NCBI GenBank assembly: GCA_018267825.1
Contig: JAFDXR010000017.1
Span: 1 to 59,891, forward strand
Length of the DNA: 59,891 nt
Direction of reading: 5' to 3'
From: Bacteroidota bacterium
Lineage (GTDB): Bacteria > Bacteroidota > Bacteroidia > B-17B0 > Aurantibacillaceae
Under the pieces are notes generated by a model. That model was not told the DNA's origin, did no database searches, and saw only the letters and a list, made by a program, of their open reading frames with translations. Position 1 is the stretch's first letter. Each line of letters begins with the position of its first letter. Position numbers and translations under genes: made by a program. This document shows positions 26,166-34,190 of this stretch, one piece after another.

Positions 26166-27032
26166 ATGGTTGCCTATAATCCGAAAGACTGGTTTAAACT
26201 CATCATTCAGTTTCATAAAAGCGACACATTCCGTCGCCTGATCCCGGCCATGATCGGAATCGGTATTTATGCCGGATTGATCAGTTACCTCGAAAACGAT
26301 ATTCTCGGCTGGAAAATGAAAAACCCGACGGCGATTCACGCCATTCTGGGCTTTGTGTTGTCCATGTTACTGGTATTCCGCACCAACAGTGCCTATGATC
26401 GCTGGTGGGAAGGTCGCAAGATCTGGGGGAGTTTTGTAAACAACAGTCGTAATTTTTCATTGAAGCTGGATGCTTTTTTGCCGGAAAATCACCCTGATAA
26501 AAAAACACTCCGGATTCTTGTCAGCAATTATGTATTTGCTGTGAAAAATCACCTGCGTGGTCGCTATATTGCAGAGGAGTTTGAAGAATGCGACCTACTC
26601 AGCCGCCAGGAAATGGGCGTAGCCGATCATAAACCGAATCGTATTGCCAAAGCACTCTATAAAAAAATAAACGACCTGTATTCGCAGAAATTGCTCAGCA
26701 ATGAACAGTTACTCATCCTCAATGAAGAGCTCCGCTCCTTTACCGACAATTGTGGCGCCTGTGAGCGGATCAAATCCACACCGATACCATATTCCTACAA
26801 TATCTATCTCAAAAAAATAGTATTCATCTACGCCATGACTTTGCCCATTATGTTTGCCACCGAACATAAATATTCAACCATTCCTATCGCCATCCTTGTG
26901 TTGTATGTTTTTGCCAGCATCGAACTGATTGCCGAAGAAATTGAAGATCCATTCGGCGATGATGAAAACGATTTACCGACAGATGAGATTTGTGCGCGCA
27001 TTAAAAAGAACATTTCCGAGATCCTTCCCTAA
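26166..27032 (+). CDS. Bestrophin family ion channel
   Basis: The 288-aa protein matches bacterial bestrophins (RFP-TM family): an N-terminal amphipathic segment, helices around 23-43 and 58-78, the FRTNSAYDRWWEGRKIWG motif (about 76-93), and later helices near 215-260, ending in an acidic tail (DPFGDDENDLP) like the calcium-clasp region of animal bestrophins. Bacterial members form pentameric, often cation-selective channels in the inner membrane. Confidence 0.93.
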   Translation: MVAYNPKDWFKLIIQFHKSDTFRRLIPAMIGIGIYAGLISYLENDILGWKMKNPTAIHAILGFVLSMLLVFRTNSAYDRWWEGRKIWGSFVNNSRNFSLKLDAFLPENHPDKKTLRILVSNYVFAVKNHLRGRYIAEEFEECDLLSRQEMGVADHKPNRIAKALYKKINDLYSQKLLSNEQLLILNEELRSFTDNCGACERIKSTPIPYSYNIYLKKIVFIYAMTLPIMFATEHKYSTIPIAILVLYVFASIELIAEEIEDPFGDDENDLPTDEICARIKKNISEILP

Positions 27033-27037
27033 CATAG

Positions 27038-27060
27038 AACCGTTAGTGCGGTTAATTTAT
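27038..27060 (+). terminator. Weak terminator after the bestrophin gene
   Basis: AACCG (27038-27042) pairs with CGGTT (27049-27053) around a 6-nt loop, followed by an A/T-rich tail (AATTTATTT) rather than a pure T run. Confidence 0.4.
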
Positions 27061-27080
27061 TTATCAAGATAAATGCAATT

Positions 27081-27095
27081 GAGGGGCTACCCCTC
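27081..27095. repeat. Perfect GC-rich hairpin in the 27033-27145 gap
   Basis: GAGGGG-CTA-CCCCTC is a perfect 6-3-6 inverted repeat without a T run. It lies 50 bp upstream of the next ATG, so it may be an mRNA 5' or 3' stabilising hairpin; function unknown. Confidence 0.4.
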
Positions 27096-27145
27096 TATAA
27101 CACGGCAGCCTGTGTAATGTACTTTCGCTGAAACACACGCTGCAC

Positions 27146-28480
27146 ATGACACACGCACTAAAACGCCTGGGTTGCTTTATTTACGGCTTTTCTCTCTGCA
27201 TCCCGGCCTTCTCTCAAAATTTCAACTGGAACAATTATGTTCGCTCATCCAATACCCCGGTAGGTCCTTCCAACTACACAGTAGCCTACACCTCTGGCAC
27301 ATTAACCACGATAATGACTGTTAGCATCACAAGTTCGGCAGGAACAGGTATTTTTACCTCAAGTTCACCCAAGTATTCCAATTCCACTAACCCTATGGGA
27401 ACCTCCAGTACCTGTATGCCTACCGGGCTTCTGATTGGTGTAGACTGGGCCAACAAAACATCGTATGTACAACTCGACTTCAACCTGGGCAATGGTACTG
27501 AAGGGGTTTGCGGACCTGTAAAATTCAGTATCGGCGACATTAATTCCGACGGGTCTACATTCCAGGATATGGTCGATATTACCGCCACACGTTCAAACGG
27601 CACAGCCATTACACCTAACAAGCCAGCTTCAATTCCGCCGAACAACTCCTACATCACGGGTGGCTGCAGCTATAGCTGGTCGTATAGCGATTGCAACCAA
27701 TCCAGCACCGTCGGAAACATACTCCGCTACACCGGTTCAAGTGCATGTACTGATTGGGCTAATAATTTTGTTGAAGTCGGAACCAGCAGCGATAAGGTCA
27801 AATCAATTTCCATCAAATATTATTCAGGCTCAGCTGCCAGTACAAATCCGGCAGCGCAGTACATCGTTATCAGCAATATGCTTACCAGCGGATTTACCCC
27901 CTGCTCTATCGGTTATGTATTACCTATAGAGCTGACCTCCTTTAATGCATATAAAACCATGAACGATCAGGTTGACCTTCAATGGGAAACAGCATCCGAA
28001 AAAAACAACCATTACTTTACTGTCGAGAGATCTGATGACGGAACTACCTTTCGTGAAGTCGGACAGGTACAGGGGTCAGGCAACAGCCTGATTCGCCACA
28101 ACTATACATTTACCGACGAAGCCCCGCTGCCGGGCGTGAGCTATTATCGCCTGCGCCAGACGGATTTTGATAACACCAGCCAATACTCCGGTATTGTGAG
28201 CGTTGAAATAGCCCCATCGCGGATTGCTGTCTCCGGCATTCATCCGAACCCGGCGAATGATCTGATTGATTTTGATATCTACACACCTGAAAAAACCAAT
28301 GCTGTTGTGGATATTGTCGACTTTTCCGGATTCACCAGGCAGTCGCTCAACCAGCCGCTGGAAAAGGGTAAAAACCCGGTGCGTATGGACCTGGGGGCTT
28401 TGCCACAAGGCATTTACATGCTCAGGGTCAGTATCGACGGAGTATCTGCCGGAGCCTACAGCAAATTGATAAAAAATTAG
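27146..28480 (+). CDS. T9SS-exported protein with Fn3-like linker, function unknown
   Basis: The 444-aa product has a signal peptide (to about residue 24), a Ser/Thr/Asn-rich N-terminal region (about 25-255) with several cysteines, then the stereotyped pre-sorting module common in T9SS cargo ([41 protein letters not shown]; about 258-350) and a sorting domain ([32 protein letters not shown]). No enzyme motif was seen. Monocistronic, upstream of hemE. Confidence 0.87.
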   Translation: MTHALKRLGCFIYGFSLCIPAFSQNFNWNNYVRSSNTPVGPSNYTVAYTSGTLTTIMTVSITSSAGTGIFTSSSPKYSNSTNPMGTSSTCMPTGLLIGVDWANKTSYVQLDFNLGNGTEGVCGPVKFSIGDINSDGSTFQDMVDITATRSNGTAITPNKPASIPPNNSYITGGCSYSWSYSDCNQSSTVGNILRYTGSSACTDWANNFVEVGTSSDKVKSISIKYYSGSAASTNPAAQYIVISNMLTSGFTPCSIGYVLPIELTSFNAYKTMNDQVDLQWETASEKNNHYFTVERSDDGTTFREVGQVQGSGNSLIRHNYTFTDEAPLPGVSYYRLRQTDFDNTSQYSGIVSVEIAPSRIAVSGIHPNPANDLIDFDIYTPEKTNAVVDIVDFSGFTRQSLNQPLEKGKNPVRMDLGALPQGIYMLRVSIDGVSAGAYSKLIKN

Positions 28481-28522
28481 CCTCCCTGTTCCTGATACGT
28501 TCTGTTACTGATTCAAAATCGG

Positions 28523-28530
28523 TATCTTTG
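28523..28530 (+). promoter_or_regulatory. -7 promoter element of hemE, near-leaderless
   Basis: TATCTTTG is a perfect TAnnTTTG, ending 6 nt before the ATG at 28537. It also argues against a start further upstream. Confidence 0.5.
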
Positions 28531-28536
28531 CCTTCC

Positions 28537-29556
28537 ATGTATAAGAACGATATTATTCTAAAAGCTGCCAAAGGAGAGGCCGTTGAACGCGTCCCTGTAT
28601 GGCTTATGCGCCAGGCCGGCCGTATTCTGCCGGAATACAGAGCGACACGGAGCCGTGCCAAAAATTTCATCGAATTTGTCAAAAACCCGGAGCTTGCCTG
28701 CGAAGTTACTGTGCAACCTGTAGATATTCTGGGCGTTGATGCCGCCATTATTTTCTCTGATATACTTGTTATTCCTGAAGCCATGGGCCTTCCATACCAG
28801 ATGATCGAAGCCAAGGGTCCCTACTTCGAAAACACACTGGTTACGGAACAGGATGTAGCCAAACTGCGAATTGCGGATGCCGGAGATCTGGACTATGTTA
28901 TCCGGGCCATTCAACTTAGCAAAAAAGCGCTCGACAACCGTGTGCCCTTAATCGGTTTTGCAGGAGCGCCCTGGACTATTTTTTCATACATGGTTGAAGG
29001 CAGTGGCAGTAAGACATTCAGCAAAGCCAAGAAATTTTTGTACACACAACCCGCCCTGGCTCACCAGGCACTTGAAAAAATAACCCTCAGCACCATTAAT
29101 TACCTCAAAGGGCAGGTTGCTGCCGGTGCCGATATGATCCAGGTATTCGACAGCTGGGCCGGTGTTCTTGGCCCTGAGCAATACCGCGAATTTTCATTGA
29201 AATACATCTCCATGATCTGCGATGCTTTATCGCCGCTGGTGCCGGTTACTGTATTTGCAAAAGATGCACATTTTGCCCTCCACGATATGAAATCGCTGAA
29301 GTGCAATACCATTGGCCTCGACTGGACAATTAACCCCGGAGAAGCACGTACCATTTTTGGGAATACGAAAACCCTGCAGGGAAATGCAGACCCCTGCATG
29401 TTGTATGCCGACACCAAAACCATTGAACAGGAAGCGAAAAAAATGATCGCTGCTTTTGGCAAACAGCGTTATATTGCCAACCTGGGGCATGGGCTGTATC
29501 CTGACACGGATAAGGAACGTGTGAAATTTTTCATTGATTGTATCAAACAAAATTAA
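28537..29556 (+). CDS. hemE: Uroporphyrinogen decarboxylase
   Basis: HemE removes four carboxyl groups from uroporphyrinogen III to form coproporphyrinogen III in heme synthesis. The signature [10 protein letters not shown] is at residues 20-29, with the GFAGAPWT motif near 138-145. At 339 aa it is normal. I use the ATG at 28537, because a TTG 9 nt earlier lies inside the promoter element. No other heme genes are in the window. A strong terminator follows. Confidence 0.97.
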   Translation: MYKNDIILKAAKGEAVERVPVWLMRQAGRILPEYRATRSRAKNFIEFVKNPELACEVTVQPVDILGVDAAIIFSDILVIPEAMGLPYQMIEAKGPYFENTLVTEQDVAKLRIADAGDLDYVIRAIQLSKKALDNRVPLIGFAGAPWTIFSYMVEGSGSKTFSKAKKFLYTQPALAHQALEKITLSTINYLKGQVAAGADMIQVFDSWAGVLGPEQYREFSLKYISMICDALSPLVPVTVFAKDAHFALHDMKSLKCNTIGLDWTINPGEARTIFGNTKTLQGNADPCMLYADTKTIEQEAKKMIAAFGKQRYIANLGHGLYPDTDKERVKFFIDCIKQN

Positions 29557-29561
29557 AAACT

Positions 29562-29592
29562 AAAAAAGCCGGGCATAAGCCCGGCTTTTTTA
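29562..29592. terminator. Bidirectional terminator between hemE and hpf
   Basis: GCCGGGC (29568-29574) pairs with GCCCGGC (29579-29585) around ATAA, flanked by A6 on the left and T6 on the right, so it works on both strands for the convergent hemE and hpf genes. Confidence 0.93.
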
Positions 29593-29612
29593 ATGCGTAT
29601 TCAGGTTGGCCC

Positions 29613-29915
29613 TTACATATTGGCCAGGGTTTTCTCTTTATGCTTCATGATTTGTGTTTTAAGCGCCGCACAAGCTGTATCTACAGCCTCTTCGAATGAT
29701 GCGCACTGCTTTTTGGCAAACAAATCCTGCCCTTTGGCCTGCAATTTGATTTCTGCAATTTTATTATCGCTGGAAGCCGATTTATCCAAACGCAGGATAA
29801 CCTCTGCATTTATAATTCCTTCGTGAAATGTCGTAAGCTTATTTACTTTTTCTGTTGCAAAATTCACTAATTTTTTATCTGCATCAAAATGAACGGATTG
29901 AATGTTTGTTGTCAT
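29613..29915 (-). CDS. hpf: Ribosome hibernation promoting factor (HPF/RaiA family, short form)
   Basis: The 100-aa protein has the single HPF/YfiA domain (strands MTTNIQSVHFDADKKL, AEVILRL, IAEIKLQAKGQ and two helices). The family binds in the decoding channel of resting 70S ribosomes and, in the short form, promotes 100S dimers. The ATG at 29915 is preceded by a strong Shine-Dalgarno, rare in this window. It is downstream of xer and rpsU on the same strand, a gene order I know from other Bacteroidota. Confidence 0.92.
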   Translation of the reverse strand: MTTNIQSVHFDADKKLVNFATEKVNKLTTFHEGIINAEVILRLDKSASSDNKIAEIKLQAKGQDLFAKKQCASFEEAVDTACAALKTQIMKHKEKTLANM

Positions 29916-29923
29916 GTTTCTGT

Positions 29924-29930
29924 CCTCCTT
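29924..29930 (-). promoter_or_regulatory. Strong Shine-Dalgarno sequence of hpf
   Basis: The minus strand reads AAGGAGG (part of AAAGGAGG), 8 nt before the ATG. It is complementary to the CCTCCTTT of the usual Bacteroidota 16S 3' end. Confidence 0.7.
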
Positions 29931-29961
29931 TAAGTTTAAGTGATTTGTGTGTTTTTATAGA

Positions 29962-30855
29962 TTACATATCGCCACGCGGGTGAGCCTGCCTGTACGATTT
30001 TTTAAGCTTGTCGATGGTATTGTGGGTATATATCTGCGTGGCGCTTAAATTAGCATGGCCAAGCAGTTCTTTTACAGCATTGATATCCGCTCCATTGTTG
30101 AGAAGATGGGTGGCAAAGGTGTGCCGTAAAACGTGTGGACTTTTCTTTTGGATGGTGGTGATCTGTTCCAGGTATTTTTTGACGGTCCCATAAACTGTAT
30201 GCTCCTTCAATCCTGTCCCTTTGTCCGTCAACAATAACATATCACTCTCAAATTTCTTATCTTTTTTTACGGAGAAATAATCCGTAAGGTTACGTTTTAA
30301 TTCCAAAGAAATCGGAATAATCCTTTCTTTGTTTCTTTTTCCCAAAACCCTGATTGTCAGATTATTCAGATCAATATCACTGTCTTTCAGCTGAATAAGC
30401 TCTGCACGGCGCATGCCGGTCTGGTATAATAAGTCGAGAATCAGTTTATCACGTACTCCCGAAAAACCCTCTTCAAAGCTCAGTTCGGAATACAATTTCT
30501 CCATGGATTTTTCTTCTACAAACACAGGGAGTCGTTTTGGCGATTTGAGCCCGGTTATTTTCTGCACAGGATTGCTTTCGATAAGTCCTTCTTTCATCAG
30601 AAATTTAAAAAAGGAGCGAAGCGATGATAATTTGCGGTTGATGCTTCGCGGGCTCAGACCTTCGTCGACCAGCATGGCTACCCAACCGCGGATATACTGG
30701 TAATTGACTTCGGAAAGGTCAAGGTCTTTATCGTGTTCGCTGATAAACGCCTGGAAATGGTCCAGATCGTTGCGGTAAGACAGGATGGTATGCGGTGATG
30801 CCCGTTTTTCATAGTGAAGGTGGTCCAAATATTTTTGCAACTGGCTATCGGGCAT
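29962..30855 (-). CDS. xerD: Tyrosine recombinase of the XerC/XerD family
   Basis: The 297-aa protein has the core-binding SAM-like domain (about 1-90) and the catalytic domain with all active-site residues: R149, K173, H241, R244, H267 and nucleophile Y276. Xer recombinases resolve chromosome dimers at dif near the terminus. Whether this is XerC or XerD cannot be decided from this gene alone. Its ATG abuts the T run of a hairpin that follows rpsU. No mobile-element context is seen, so it looks like the housekeeping copy. Confidence 0.9.
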   Translation of the reverse strand: MPDSQLQKYLDHLHYEKRASPHTILSYRNDLDHFQAFISEHDKDLDLSEVNYQYIRGWVAMLVDEGLSPRSINRKLSSLRSFFKFLMKEGLIESNPVQKITGLKSPKRLPVFVEEKSMEKLYSELSFEEGFSGVRDKLILDLLYQTGMRRAELIQLKDSDIDLNNLTIRVLGKRNKERIIPISLELKRNLTDYFSVKKDKKFESDMLLLTDKGTGLKEHTVYGTVKKYLEQITTIQKKSPHVLRHTFATHLLNNGADINAVKELLGHANLSATQIYTHNTIDKLKKSYRQAHPRGDM

Positions 30856-30912
30856 AAAAAAACCTAATGTTATAACGAATTTAATTTTTTAAATCCGAAT
30901 AACATTAGGTTT
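30856..30912 (-). terminator. Long inverted repeat between rpsU and xer, terminator-like
   Basis: On the minus strand AAACCTAATGTTAT (30899-30912) pairs perfectly with ATAACATTAGGTTT (30860-30873) across a 25-nt AT-rich loop and runs into T7 (30856-30862), directly followed by the xer ATG. It can end rpsU transcription, and it covers the whole translation-start region of xer. Confidence 0.7.
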
Positions 30913-30934
30913 AAATTGCAAAAAAGTATAAATC

Positions 30935-31129
30935 TTATTCTGCTTCTCCTTTTTGTAATTGCTGTTTGTATACAGCTTTAATTACCTGCTGACGAAGCTT
31001 CACTGATTTCTTTTCGAATGTTTTGCGGTTACGTAATTCTTTTACGACACCGGTTTTTTCGAATTTCTTCTTATATTTTTTTAAGGCTTTTTCAATGCTT
31101 TCGCCTTCTTTTACTGGAATCACTAACAT
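30935..31129 (-). CDS. rpsU: Small ribosomal subunit protein bS21
   Basis: The 64-aa basic protein starts MLVIPVKEGESIEKALKKY and contains the bS21 helices with many Lys/Arg. It binds near the 3' end of 16S rRNA. In Flavobacterium bS21 helps hide the anti-Shine-Dalgarno sequence and thereby represses its own SD-containing mRNA. The gene here has the same SD-rich leader. It has its own promoter and is followed by a hairpin before xer. Confidence 0.96.
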   Translation of the reverse strand: MLVIPVKEGESIEKALKKYKKKFEKTGVVKELRNRKTFEKKSVKLRQQVIKAVYKQQLQKGEAE

Positions 31130-31140
31130 GTTGGTTTACC

Positions 31141-31150
31141 CCTCCTTTCT
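31141..31150 (-). promoter_or_regulatory. Extended Shine-Dalgarno sequence of rpsU
   Basis: The minus strand reads AGAAAGGAGG, 11 nt before the ATG at 31129. It is complementary over 10 nt to CCTCCTTTCT, the usual 3' end of Bacteroidota 16S rRNA. Confidence 0.8.
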
Positions 31151-31161
31151 ATTTCGGATGG

Positions 31162-31191
31162 CAAATATAGGACATTTTTCTGATCCGGCAA
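31162..31191 (-). promoter_or_regulatory. Full -33/-7 promoter of rpsU
   Basis: On the minus strand TTG (31189-31191) is followed after 19 bp by TATATTTG (31162-31169). The predicted leader is under 30 nt and consists mostly of the Shine-Dalgarno sequence. Confidence 0.65.
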
Positions 31192-31271
31192 GTGTTTTTT
31201 GAGCTTCGGATCGCTTAAAAAAAGCGCCTGTTTCACCCTCAGAAACCGGTTATTTTCCCGTTATTTGGGGC

Positions 31272-32066
31272 ATGACAGACATTTCCTCACTTCTGCAGCC
31301 CACCCTGGATACAGCAGCCAGGGCTGCTGCTTTTATACGCCGGGAACGCAGCCGTTTTTCCTACCAAAAGGCCGAAATAAAAGGCCTGAACGACCTTGTA
31401 AGTTATGTCGACAGGGGCTCTGAAGAACTCATTGTGCGTGAACTCGCCCTTATTTTACCGGAAGCCGGATTCATTGTGGAAGAAAACTCGGCCAGCGGGA
31501 AAAAGGATTTCAACTGGATTGTGGATCCTCTCGACGGCACTACCAATTTTATACATGGCATTCCGTGTTATGCTGTGAGCATTGCCCTTGAGTATAAAGG
31601 TAAAATTGTGCTGGGTGTTGTGCACGAGGTAAGCCGCGATGAGTGTTTCTACGCAGTGAAAGGAAAAGGTGCTTTTCTGAATGGTGAGCCCATTCGCGTA
31701 TCGGACCGGGCCATGTTGTCTGAAAGCCTTATCGCCACAGGGTTTCCGATCTATAACTTTTCGCGACTGGAACCATTTATGCATACACTGAGTCATCTCA
31801 TGAAATCGACACACGGCATACGCCGTATCGGGGCAGCGGCGGCAGATTTGTGTTACCTGGCCTGTGGCCGTGTGGATGCTTTTTTTGAATACAACCTCAA
31901 TGCCTGGGATGTAGCAGCCGGAAGCCTGATTGTGGAAGAAGCAGGAGGCAGTGTCACCGATTTTTCGGGAGGCGAAAACTGGTTGTTTGGCAAGGAAATC
32001 TGCTGCACCAACGGGTATCTGAAACAGGAATTTGAAACTGTTATCCGAAACCATTTTCAGGCCTAG
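31272..32066 (+). CDS. Inositol monophosphatase family protein
   Basis: The 264-aa enzyme has the Mg-binding motifs of the family: EE at 70-71, DPLDGT at 85-90 and WDVAAG near 211-216. The family hydrolyses inositol monophosphate; bacterial members also act on fructose-1,6-bisphosphate, histidinol phosphate or PAP, so the substrate is open. It is divergent from rpsU and 90 bp upstream of the HTH_34 regulated region. Confidence 0.93.
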   Translation: MTDISSLLQPTLDTAARAAAFIRRERSRFSYQKAEIKGLNDLVSYVDRGSEELIVRELALILPEAGFIVEENSASGKKDFNWIVDPLDGTTNFIHGIPCYAVSIALEYKGKIVLGVVHEVSRDECFYAVKGKGAFLNGEPIRVSDRAMLSESLIATGFPIYNFSRLEPFMHTLSHLMKSTHGIRRIGAAAADLCYLACGRVDAFFEYNLNAWDVAAGSLIVEEAGGSVTDFSGGENWLFGKEICCTNGYLKQEFETVIRNHFQA

Positions 32067-32111
32067 GCGAAAATTTTTGTTAAAAAAAGAACGACCATTC
32101 AAAATTATATT

Positions 32112-32131
32112 TAACTTTGAACCACAAAGTT
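32112..32131. promoter_or_regulatory. Operator-like inverted repeat 1, overlapping a -7 promoter element
   Basis: AACTTTG-AACCA-CAAAGTT (arms 32113-32119 and 32125-32131) is a perfect 7-5-7 inverted repeat. Its left arm forms part of TAACTTTG (32112-32119), a perfect TAnnTTTG promoter element. The same core occurs at 33136-33154. Likely binding site of the HTH_34 regulator encoded at 32823. Confidence 0.65.
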
Positions 32132-32156
32132 CTTTTAATAAATAAAAAACGAACGC

Positions 32157-32810
32157 ATGAATACAGACAACACACAACACCTGGAGGCCATACAGGACAT
32201 CCGGAACATGATGAAAAAAAGCACCCGCTTTCTCTCACTGAATGGTTTGTCGGGCGTTTTTGCCGGCATCTATGCATTGATCGGTGCAACCCTGGCGTAT
32301 TTCCGTATTCATGACATCAATGATATTATTGCCAACAGTAAGTTCGAGCCGGGAATGTCGACAAACTATGCCAGTGTTCGTCTCGATTTCTATATTTTCT
32401 TTTTCCTCGTAGCAGGATCTGTATTGGTTTTATCTATTGCCACAGCTTATTTCCTTTCCAATAAAAAAGCCAGGAAACAAGGCCAGAAATTATTTGATCA
32501 TACCGCCTGGCGGGTTCTCATCAACCTTTCCATTCCGTTAATTGCCGGTGGCTTTTTATGCCTCGCTTTTCTATACCATGGTACCATTGCCTATATTGCA
32601 CCGGCCATGCTGCTTTTTTATGGCATGGCGCTGATCAATGCCAGCAAATATACTTACGATGATATTCGTTATTTTGGCATTTGCCAGTCTGCGCTCGGCC
32701 TGGTCAATGCTTTTGACCTGGGACACGGACTATATTACTGGGCATTTGGTTTTGGGGTCTTACACATTGTATATGGCCTCATTATGTGGAATAAATACGA
32801 GCGCAAATAA
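32157..32810 (+). CDS. Six-helix membrane protein paired with an HTH_34 regulator
   Basis: The 217-aa protein has a charged N-terminal segment (about 1-28) and six predicted transmembrane helices (about 30-50, 76-100, 118-136, 140-158, 172-188, 192-210). I do not recognise a named domain. It is 12 nt upstream of the regulator gene and shares its promoter and operator, a pairing I have seen in other Bacteroidota genomes. A role as sensor or as regulated target are both possible. Confidence 0.85.
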   Translation: MNTDNTQHLEAIQDIRNMMKKSTRFLSLNGLSGVFAGIYALIGATLAYFRIHDINDIIANSKFEPGMSTNYASVRLDFYIFFFLVAGSVLVLSIATAYFLSNKKARKQGQKLFDHTAWRVLINLSIPLIAGGFLCLAFLYHGTIAYIAPAMLLFYGMALINASKYTYDDIRYFGICQSALGLVNAFDLGHGLYYWAFGFGVLHIVYGLIMWNKYERK

Positions 32811-32822
32811 GCATTCAGGTTC

Positions 32823-33119
32823 TTGAAAAATTACATACATAATTTAAACAAAGCATTCGAAAACCGGATCAGGCTTGGCATTATGAGTGTGCTGATGGTA
32901 AACGATACTGTTGATTTCAATACCATGAAAGAAACGCTCGACGTTACAGACGGCAACCTGGCCAGCCACATCACGGCGCTTGAAAAAGAAGGTTTTATTC
33001 ATGTAAAGAAGGAGTTTGTAGGCAAGAAACCGCTTACCACCTACTCCGCCACCAAGCTTGGTATGAAAGCCTTCAACGATCATCTGGATGCCCTTGAAAA
33101 ACTGCTGAAACAACGCTGA
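32823..33119 (+). CDS. HTH_34 winged-helix transcriptional regulator
   Basis: The 98-aa protein (N-KAFENRIRLGIMSVLMVN, then the recognition helix region DGNLASHITALEKEGFI and a wing with KPLTTYSAT) matches the small MarR-like HTH_34 winged-helix family. The start is a TTG at 32823; the conserved N-terminus leaves no later start. Such proteins bind as dimers to short inverted repeats. Two copies of a 7-5-7 repeat flank the gene upstream and downstream, so autoregulation and control of the following operon are likely. Confidence 0.9.
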   Translation: MKNYIHNLNKAFENRIRLGIMSVLMVNDTVDFNTMKETLDVTDGNLASHITALEKEGFIHVKKEFVGKKPLTTYSATKLGMKAFNDHLDALEKLLKQR

Positions 33120-33133
33120 TATTTTTTTATCTA

Positions 33134-33154
33134 TTTACTTTGAAACGCAAAGTA
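33134..33154. promoter_or_regulatory. Operator-like inverted repeat 2, at the start of the membrane operon
   Basis: TACTTTG-AAACG-CAAAGTA (33136-33142, 33148-33154) is a perfect 7-5-7 inverted repeat sharing the ACTTTG-N5-CAAAGT core with the copy at 32113. TTACTTTG (33135-33142) is a one-mismatch -7 element. It lies 12 bp before the ATG at 33167. Confidence 0.65.
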
Positions 33155-33166
33155 CTTTTAAACAAA

Positions 33167-33682
33167 ATGAAAAAGAAATCCAAATATAGCATGACGCCCG
33201 AAACAGAACAGTCCGCTCGTGGTTCGTTTATTCTCTGGTTGCTGGATAAAAGTATTCCGTGGCATACACAGATCAATCCATCGCGTAAGGCCTGGAATAT
33301 CAGTGTCAGAGATTTTTTAAACTATCCGGAAGGAAGTCTTGGATGGAGTCTCGGTCAGTTCTATGTCTGCCAGGGTTTCGAACCTATTGCAAAAGCAGAG
33401 CGCCACGATGTTTTTCATGTGCTGCTGGGGTATTCAACGAGCCTCACCGATGAAGGCGCCATGCAGTTTTTTCTTCTGGGCAATGGGAAACCTTCATTTC
33501 TCACCATTGGCACCTGTCTGCTGTTCATTTGCCTTTTCCCTTTGCAACTCCCTGCTATGCTCAAAGCCTTCCGGAGAGGCCAGGGCGCTACCAACATCCG
33601 TCATTGGGATTTCAGGGCCCTCTTAGCAGAACCAACCCATTCACTTCAGCATCAAATATTCACTCAAACACATGTATTATGA
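33167..33682 (+). CDS. Coq4-like protein
   Basis: The 171-aa protein has the Coq4 signature HDxxH-x11-E: H80, D81, H84 and E96 (RHDVFHVLLGY then DEGAMQ). Coq4 supports ubiquinone synthesis, where it acts in the C1 decarboxylation/hydroxylation step. Bacteroidota normally use menaquinone, so a different lipid substrate is likely. I choose the ATG at 33167; an upstream TTG lies in the promoter/operator. A hydrophobic stretch (about 110-130) may bind the membrane. It heads the long operon and overlaps the next gene by 4 nt. Confidence 0.8.
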   Translation: MKKKSKYSMTPETEQSARGSFILWLLDKSIPWHTQINPSRKAWNISVRDFLNYPEGSLGWSLGQFYVCQGFEPIAKAERHDVFHVLLGYSTSLTDEGAMQFFLLGNGKPSFLTIGTCLLFICLFPLQLPAMLKAFRRGQGATNIRHWDFRALLAEPTHSLQHQIFTQTHVL

Positions 33683-34179
33683 AAACAAAGGAATTAAACA
33701 CAATCCGAAAAACAAGCCTTCTTTTTATTGTATGCCTGGTCCTGAGCGGTATTACTGCTTTTCCGCTCCGCAGCGAACTGGCCTACCTGATGGCACATCG
33801 CACAGAACTAACCCCTACGCTGCAGCACTGGATCGAACTATTGCATACGGTTATTAACCAGACTCCTGATATTGTTCTGTACGGCACCGACTGGCTGGCA
33901 TTTGCACACCTCATCATTGCCACATTCTTTATCGGGGTGTACATGGATCCCGTTAAAAATAAATTCATTGTACAGGTTGGCATGATGGCCTGCCTGGCAG
34001 TATTCCCGCTGGCCTTTATCTGCGGGCCAATCCGGGGTATTCCGTTTTTCCATCAGTTGATCGACTGCAGTTTCGGTGTTATCGGCCTGATTCCACTCTC
34101 GATCATTTACCGGAATATAAAAATGCTGGAATTGCGCGGGGCAGCCCAGGTAAAATCCGTTGCACCAACACTTTCCTAA
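33679..34179 (+). CDS. Four-helix membrane protein, function unknown
   Basis: The ATG at 33679 overlaps the Coq4-like stop (ATGA) and begins MKTKELNTIRKTSL. The 166-aa product has four predicted transmembrane helices (about 12-32, 73-92, 100-118, 128-146), with a His-containing periplasmic loop between the first two. I do not recognise the family. Confidence 0.82.
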   Translation: MKTKELNTIRKTSLLFIVCLVLSGITAFPLRSELAYLMAHRTELTPTLQHWIELLHTVINQTPDIVLYGTDWLAFAHLIIATFFIGVYMDPVKNKFIVQVGMMACLAVFPLAFICGPIRGIPFFHQLIDCSFGVIGLIPLSIIYRNIKMLELRGAAQVKSVAPTLS

Positions 34180-34190
34180 TACATAAGTAC

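Noticed and set aside
29962..30855. Mobile integron or transposon integrase
   Set aside because: The recombinase sits between rpsU and hpf in a gene order known from the phylum, with no att sites, repeats or cargo genes; the housekeeping XerC/D role is more likely.
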